A stretch of DNA of 64,000 nucleotides. Source: CAWJLE01 sp963843645. GTDB taxonomy: Bacteria > Chloroflexota > Anaerolineae > DAOTYC01. The notes under the pieces are model-generated. The model was not told the DNA's origin. It did not search any database and saw only the letters and a list, made by a program, of their open reading frames with translations. The translations under genes and the position numbers were made by a program. Location: assembly GCA_963843645.1 (NCBI GenBank), contig CAWJLE010000001.1:186001-250000 (forward strand), read 5' to 3'. How positions within the stretch are numbered: the stretch's first letter is position 1; each line of letters starts with the position of its first letter. Below are positions 61,139 to 64,000 of this stretch, one piece after another.

Positions 61139-62232
61139 CCGCCGGGGCGGTCCCTGGATTCGCGCTTCATCTCCCGCGAACGCAGCTGTCCGCAGCCGGC
61201 CTGGATGTCGGCGCCGCGGGCCAGGCGGACGGTCGCCGGGATGTGGTTCTGCTCCAGAATCGCCAGGAATGCATCCACCCGCTCGCGCGGCGCCGGCCGC
61301 AGCGAAGCATCGGCGGTGCAGTTGGCCGGAATCAGGTTGACGTGGCACAACATGCCGCTGACCAGGCGCGCGAGCGCCTGGGCCTGCTCCGGCGAATCGT
61401 TGACGCTGTCCATCAGCGCGTATTCGAACGTGATGCGGCGGTTCGTCCGCGCCAGGTAGCGCCGGCAGGCGGACAGCAGGACGTCGAGCGGGTAGCGCCG
61501 GTTGAGCGGCACCAGCTCGTCGCGCAGCGCGTCGTCCGGCGCATGCAGCGACACGGACAGGCCGACCTGCAGCGGCTCCGCGGCCATCCGGTCGATCCCG
61601 GGCACGACGCCGGCCGTCGACAGGGTCATGTGGCGCGCGCCCAGGTTGAAGCCGCGCGCGTCGTTCAGCGTGGCGATGGCCCGCCAGGTGGCTTCGTAGT
61701 TCAGAAGCGGCTCGCCCATGCCCATGAAGACGACGTTCGTCAGCCGCTCTTTGCCCGCGGAGCCGGCCACCAGGTCCCGGGAAAGAAAGAGCGCCTGCTC
61801 CACGATCTCGCCGGCGCTGAGGTCCCGGCGGAAGCCGGATTGCCCGGTGGCGCAGAAGGAGCAGCCGACCGCGCAGCCGACCTGCGTGGACACGCAGGCG
61901 GTGTCGCGCTTCTCGTAGCGCATCAGCACGCTCTCGATCGTCTCGCCGTCGGCCAGCTCGAAGAGGACCTTCCAGGTGCGCCGGTCGGTCGAGCGCACGT
62001 CCGCCACGGGCCGCAGCGCGGGGAAGACGAAATGTTGCGCCAGCGCCGCCCGCAGGGGCGCCGGCAGCGTGGTCATGGCGTCGACGTCCGCGGCCAGCGA
62101 GCTGTAGAGCCAGCCCCAGATCTGGTCGCCGCGATAGGCCGGCTGGTCCAGGTCGACCAGGGCCGCCCGCAGCTCTTCACGGGTCAGGTCGGTCAGCAGC
62201 ACCGCCCGCGTCTCGTCATGGTTCGACATCAT
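61120..62232 (-). CDS. rlmN: 23S rRNA (adenine2503-C2)/tRNA methyltransferase RlmN
   Basis: About 370 residues. Radical-SAM cluster motif GCAVGCSFCATGQSGFRRDL (CxxxCxxC), FMGMGEPLLNY, LSTAGVVPGI and the methyl-carrying cysteine region AGCGQLR near the C-terminus, with the second catalytic Cys in DTACVSTQVGC. The ATG at 62232 has AGGACG upstream; an in-frame GTG at 62253 is an alternative. The final residues after GQLRSREMKRES are unusual because the repeat at 61071-61138 forms the 3' end. Confidence 0.92.
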   Translation of the reverse strand: MMSNHDETRAVLLTDLTREELRAALVDLDQPAYRGDQIWGWLYSSLAADVDAMTTLPAPLRAALAQHFVFPALRPVADVRSTDRRTWKVLFELADGETIESVLMRYEKRDTACVSTQVGCAVGCSFCATGQSGFRRDLSAGEIVEQALFLSRDLVAGSAGKERLTNVVFMGMGEPLLNYEATWRAIATLNDARGFNLGARHMTLSTAGVVPGIDRMAAEPLQVGLSVSLHAPDDALRDELVPLNRRYPLDVLLSACRRYLARTNRRITFEYALMDSVNDSPEQAQALARLVSGMLCHVNLIPANCTADASLRPAPRERVDAFLAILEQNHIPATVRLARGADIQAGCGQLRSREMKRESRDRPGGPGQLH

Positions 62233-62408
62233 CACACGTCCTATCTCAGACACTCTCTAGCAACGATAACTCACCACGGAGACACGGAGGGCACGGAGAA
62301 AAGGAGACGACCAACCCCTCCTCCACGAAGGACACGAAGAGACACGAAGAAAAAGAAAGAAAAAGATGGAAACAACACCCAAGAGATCGCCGCGGCAGCT
62401 GACGCCCT

Positions 62409-62449
62409 CTTCAAACTTCCGAAGTTTTGAAAACTTCGGAAGTTTGAAG
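62409..62449. terminator. ACTTCCG-family palindrome (longest arms)
   Basis: Twenty-base perfect arms CTTCAAACTTCCGAAGTTTT and complement around one base. Confidence 0.7.
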
Positions 62450-62506
62450 CACCGCGAATCCCCGCCAGAGCAGACGAAACGACGGCCCGGGGCTTCAAAT
62501 CTCTAT

Positions 62507-62562
62507 CTTCTTGCTTCTTGCTTCTTGCTTCTTGCTTCTTGCTTCTTGCTTCTTGCTTCTTG
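62507..62562 (+). repeat. Heptanucleotide tandem array (CTTCTTG) x8
   Basis: Eight exact copies of CTTCTTG. A likely site of copy-number change by slippage. Confidence 0.9.
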
Positions 62563-62657
62563 CTTGTTTTCTGCTTTTCTTAGTGTCCCTTCGTGTCCTT
62601 CGTGGTGTGTTGTTTCTTTGCCTTTCTCCGTGTCTCCGTGGTGAGAACTCTCTCCAA

Positions 62658-63452
62658 TCAGCGGTGCTGCCACCGGTCCGCCAGCTCGGCCACGGTCTGC
62701 ACGACCCAATCCGGGTGAACGCCGGAGGCGTCGAGGTCCGCCTGGGTGGAGACGCCGCTGAGCGTGAGGACGGTCCGGATGCCGACGCGCTCTCCGCCGA
62801 CGATGTCCGTCTCGATGCGGTCGCCCAGGATGGCGGTATGCTCGCGCACAGCGCCCAGCCGCCCCATGCCGATCTCCAGCAGGGACGGCTCCGGCTTGCC
62901 GATGACGTAGGCCTTCACGTCGGTCGCGGCCTCCAGCGCGAGGATGAACGCGCCGTTGCCGGGGATCAGTCCCTCTTCCACCGGCAGCGTCCGGTCGGGA
63001 TTGGTGCCGATGAACGCCGCCCCGGCGCGGATGGCCAGTGCGGCGTGCTTCAGGGTATCGAAGGTGATCTGGCGGTCCATGCCGACGACCACGTAGTCGC
63101 CGCCGCGGTCCACCAGCTTGAAGCCCTGGGCCAGCAAGGCGCTGCGCAGCCCGTTCTCACCGATCACGTGAACGGGCGTGCCCGGTCCTGCCGACCGCGC
63201 GATGTACTCCGCCGTGGCGATGGCCGACGTCAGCACGTCGCTCGTCTGCACGGTCATGCCCATGCGCCCAACCTTGTCCACGTACTGCTGCGGCGTCAGG
63301 GTCGAGTTGTTGGTCACGAGCAGAAAGGGCGTGCCCTCCGCCTGCAGCGCGGCGATAAACTCGGCCGCGCCGGGCATGCGCTGCTCGCCGTGGTAGAGCA
63401 CGCCGTCCATGTCGATCAACCAGTATCGAATATCCCGCAACGATTTGTCCAA
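62658..63452 (-). CDS. HAD-superfamily phosphatase, NagD/phosphoglycolate phosphatase-like
   Basis: About 264 residues. Motif I YWLIDMDGVLYHGEQ (the DxD nucleophile pair), motif II LLVTNNSTLTPQQYVDK, Lys in VIGKPEPSLLE, motif III/IV ILGDRIETDIVGGERVGI. The large type-IIA cap domain lies between residues 80 and 180. The start is a TTG: the one at 63452 has TGGAG at a good distance, while another TTG lies four codons upstream. Substrate could be a sugar phosphate, phosphoglycolate or nucleotide. Confidence 0.88.
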   Translation of the reverse strand: MDKSLRDIRYWLIDMDGVLYHGEQRMPGAAEFIAALQAEGTPFLLVTNNSTLTPQQYVDKVGRMGMTVQTSDVLTSAIATAEYIARSAGPGTPVHVIGENGLRSALLAQGFKLVDRGGDYVVVGMDRQITFDTLKHAALAIRAGAAFIGTNPDRTLPVEEGLIPGNGAFILALEAATDVKAYVIGKPEPSLLEIGMGRLGAVREHTAILGDRIETDIVGGERVGIRTVLTLSGVSTQADLDASGVHPDWVVQTVAELADRWQHR

Positions 63453-63491
63453 TGTAGTCTCCAAAGAAGTGTAATTCCGTTAAAAGTGTGT

Positions 63492-63881
63492 CTATCGCGG
63501 CGCATCCCGCACGAACCAGAGCGACGAGGCCAGCCTGGCCACGCCCAGCGCACTCAGCGCCAGGCCCACGATCCACCAGCCGGTCAGCGCCAGGACGGCG
63601 GTCCCGTACACGGCGGCGAAGAAGACGAAGAAGGCATTCGTGGCCCCACACAGCCCGCGGGACGCGCCCTTAGGGTCCGACGCGAGCCGCCGCAGGCCGT
63701 AGACCATCATGGGAATCTCCGCGCACGAGACGGCCAGGAAGAACAGAGCCGCCGCCACGCCGATCTCCACGCCGACGAGCGCCGGCAGCTGCAGCGCTCT
63801 GCGCGCGACGATCGCCGCCGCCACGAATCCCACGTTCGCGGCCAATCCCACCAGGCCGGTCCACACCAACAATCCTTGCAT
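63492..63881 (-). CDS. Small four-helix membrane protein, unknown function
   Basis: 129 residues with four hydrophobic stretches (about 5-26, 38-62, 81-103 and 105-122). No recognised family. It lies 27 bases upstream of the HAD gene on the same strand and may share its transcript. Confidence 0.65.
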   Translation of the reverse strand: MQGLLVWTGLVGLAANVGFVAAAIVARRALQLPALVGVEIGVAAALFFLAVSCAEIPMMVYGLRRLASDPKGASRGLCGATNAFFVFFAAVYGTAVLALTGWWIVGLALSALGVARLASSLWFVRDAPR

Positions 63882-63920
63882 GACGACGCCTTAATGCATC
63901 CGGACTTCCACAGTTGCCCA

Positions 63921-63957
63921 GACTTCGGACACCGCAACAGCCCCGGTGCCGGACGTC
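63921..63957. repeat. Degenerate ACTTCCG/ACACCG hairpin
   Basis: GACTTCGGACACCG paired with CGGTGCCGGACGTC; same loop arm as the copy at 57738-57774. The last bases of the window hold nothing else recognisable. Confidence 0.5.
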
Positions 63958-64000
63958 TCGGGAAGCCTCCTAAAACCAATGCCGACATGAACCCGCAGCC

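Larger units (their letters stand above)
62270..62644. repeat. ACACGGAGG/ACACGAAGG nested long inverted repeat
   Basis: Outer arms CTCACCACGGAGACACGGAG and complement; inner degenerate arms of CCACGAAGGACACGAAGAG and complement. Its centre contains the ACTTCCG palindrome and the heptanucleotide array listed separately. No coding potential. Confidence 0.8.

Noticed and set aside
62507..62562. CTTCTTG array as a possible CRISPR or origin iteron set
   Set aside because: Seven-base units without spacers and no dnaA/rep gene or AT-rich unwinding region nearby; a simple slippage array.

Overview
The window is GC-rich bacterial DNA. Its gene content and intergenic repeats resemble Chloroflexota (Anaerolineae/Caldilineae-like). 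It carries a MalT-type LuxR regulator with an N-terminal NTPase, a CHAT/NB-ARC/TPR protein, a DUF485-ActP pair, multihaem cytochromes, very large PAS/GAF kinases, and many intergenic long palindromes. The phylum call is an inference from style. No rRNA or tRNA was recognised.

Layout: 1-1.3 kb, end of a class-V aminotransferase plus a DUF3343 protein (sulfur/selenium handling). 1.7-7.3 kb, a MalT-like regulator, a Tat-exported flavoprotein and a secreted tetrahaem cytochrome (a split flavocytochrome c). 7.4-12.6 kb on the minus strand, a DNA methylase gene riddled with in-frame repeats, a Stealth-family phosphotransferase and a small methyltransferase. 12.8-16.5 kb, a four-domain glycosyltransferase fusion. 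16.8-19.8 kb, acetate symporter genes and plsC. 20.1-32.4 kb, a MacAB-type export cluster (two adaptors, one ATPase, two permeases), a TolB-like protein and a two-component system, interrupted by an IS110-family element sitting in a long palindrome. 32.5-41.4 kb on the minus strand, a PEBP protein, a cobalamin-binding/two-component module and a giant MEDS-PAS-GAF hybrid kinase. 41.9-47.2 kb, a CHAT protease-NB-ARC-TPR protein with two small coupled genes (candidate conflict/cell-death module). 47.6-54.2 kb, two tandem ilvD genes and a Ca2+-type P-ATPase. 54.7-57.7 kb, a multihaem cytochrome and Hcp. 58-64 kb, mostly minus: a 2-hydroxyacid dehydrogenase, IolB, an alpha/beta hydrolase, RlmN, a HAD phosphatase and a small membrane protein.

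Two themes run through the window. First, it is packed with at least five families of dispersed inverted repeats. One family sits at gene 3' ends like a terminator. Another (GTAGGGGCGACCC-type) lies inside a coding region in frame. A third is the landing site of the IS110 element, whose left noncoding end carries short matches expected of a bridge RNA. Second, many genes carry single-base frameshifts, clustered near 23.2-25.6, 36.5-39.7 and 49.5-53.3 kb. They hit otherwise well conserved genes and are mostly one-base insertions, so they look more like consensus errors than decay. This needs raw reads to settle.
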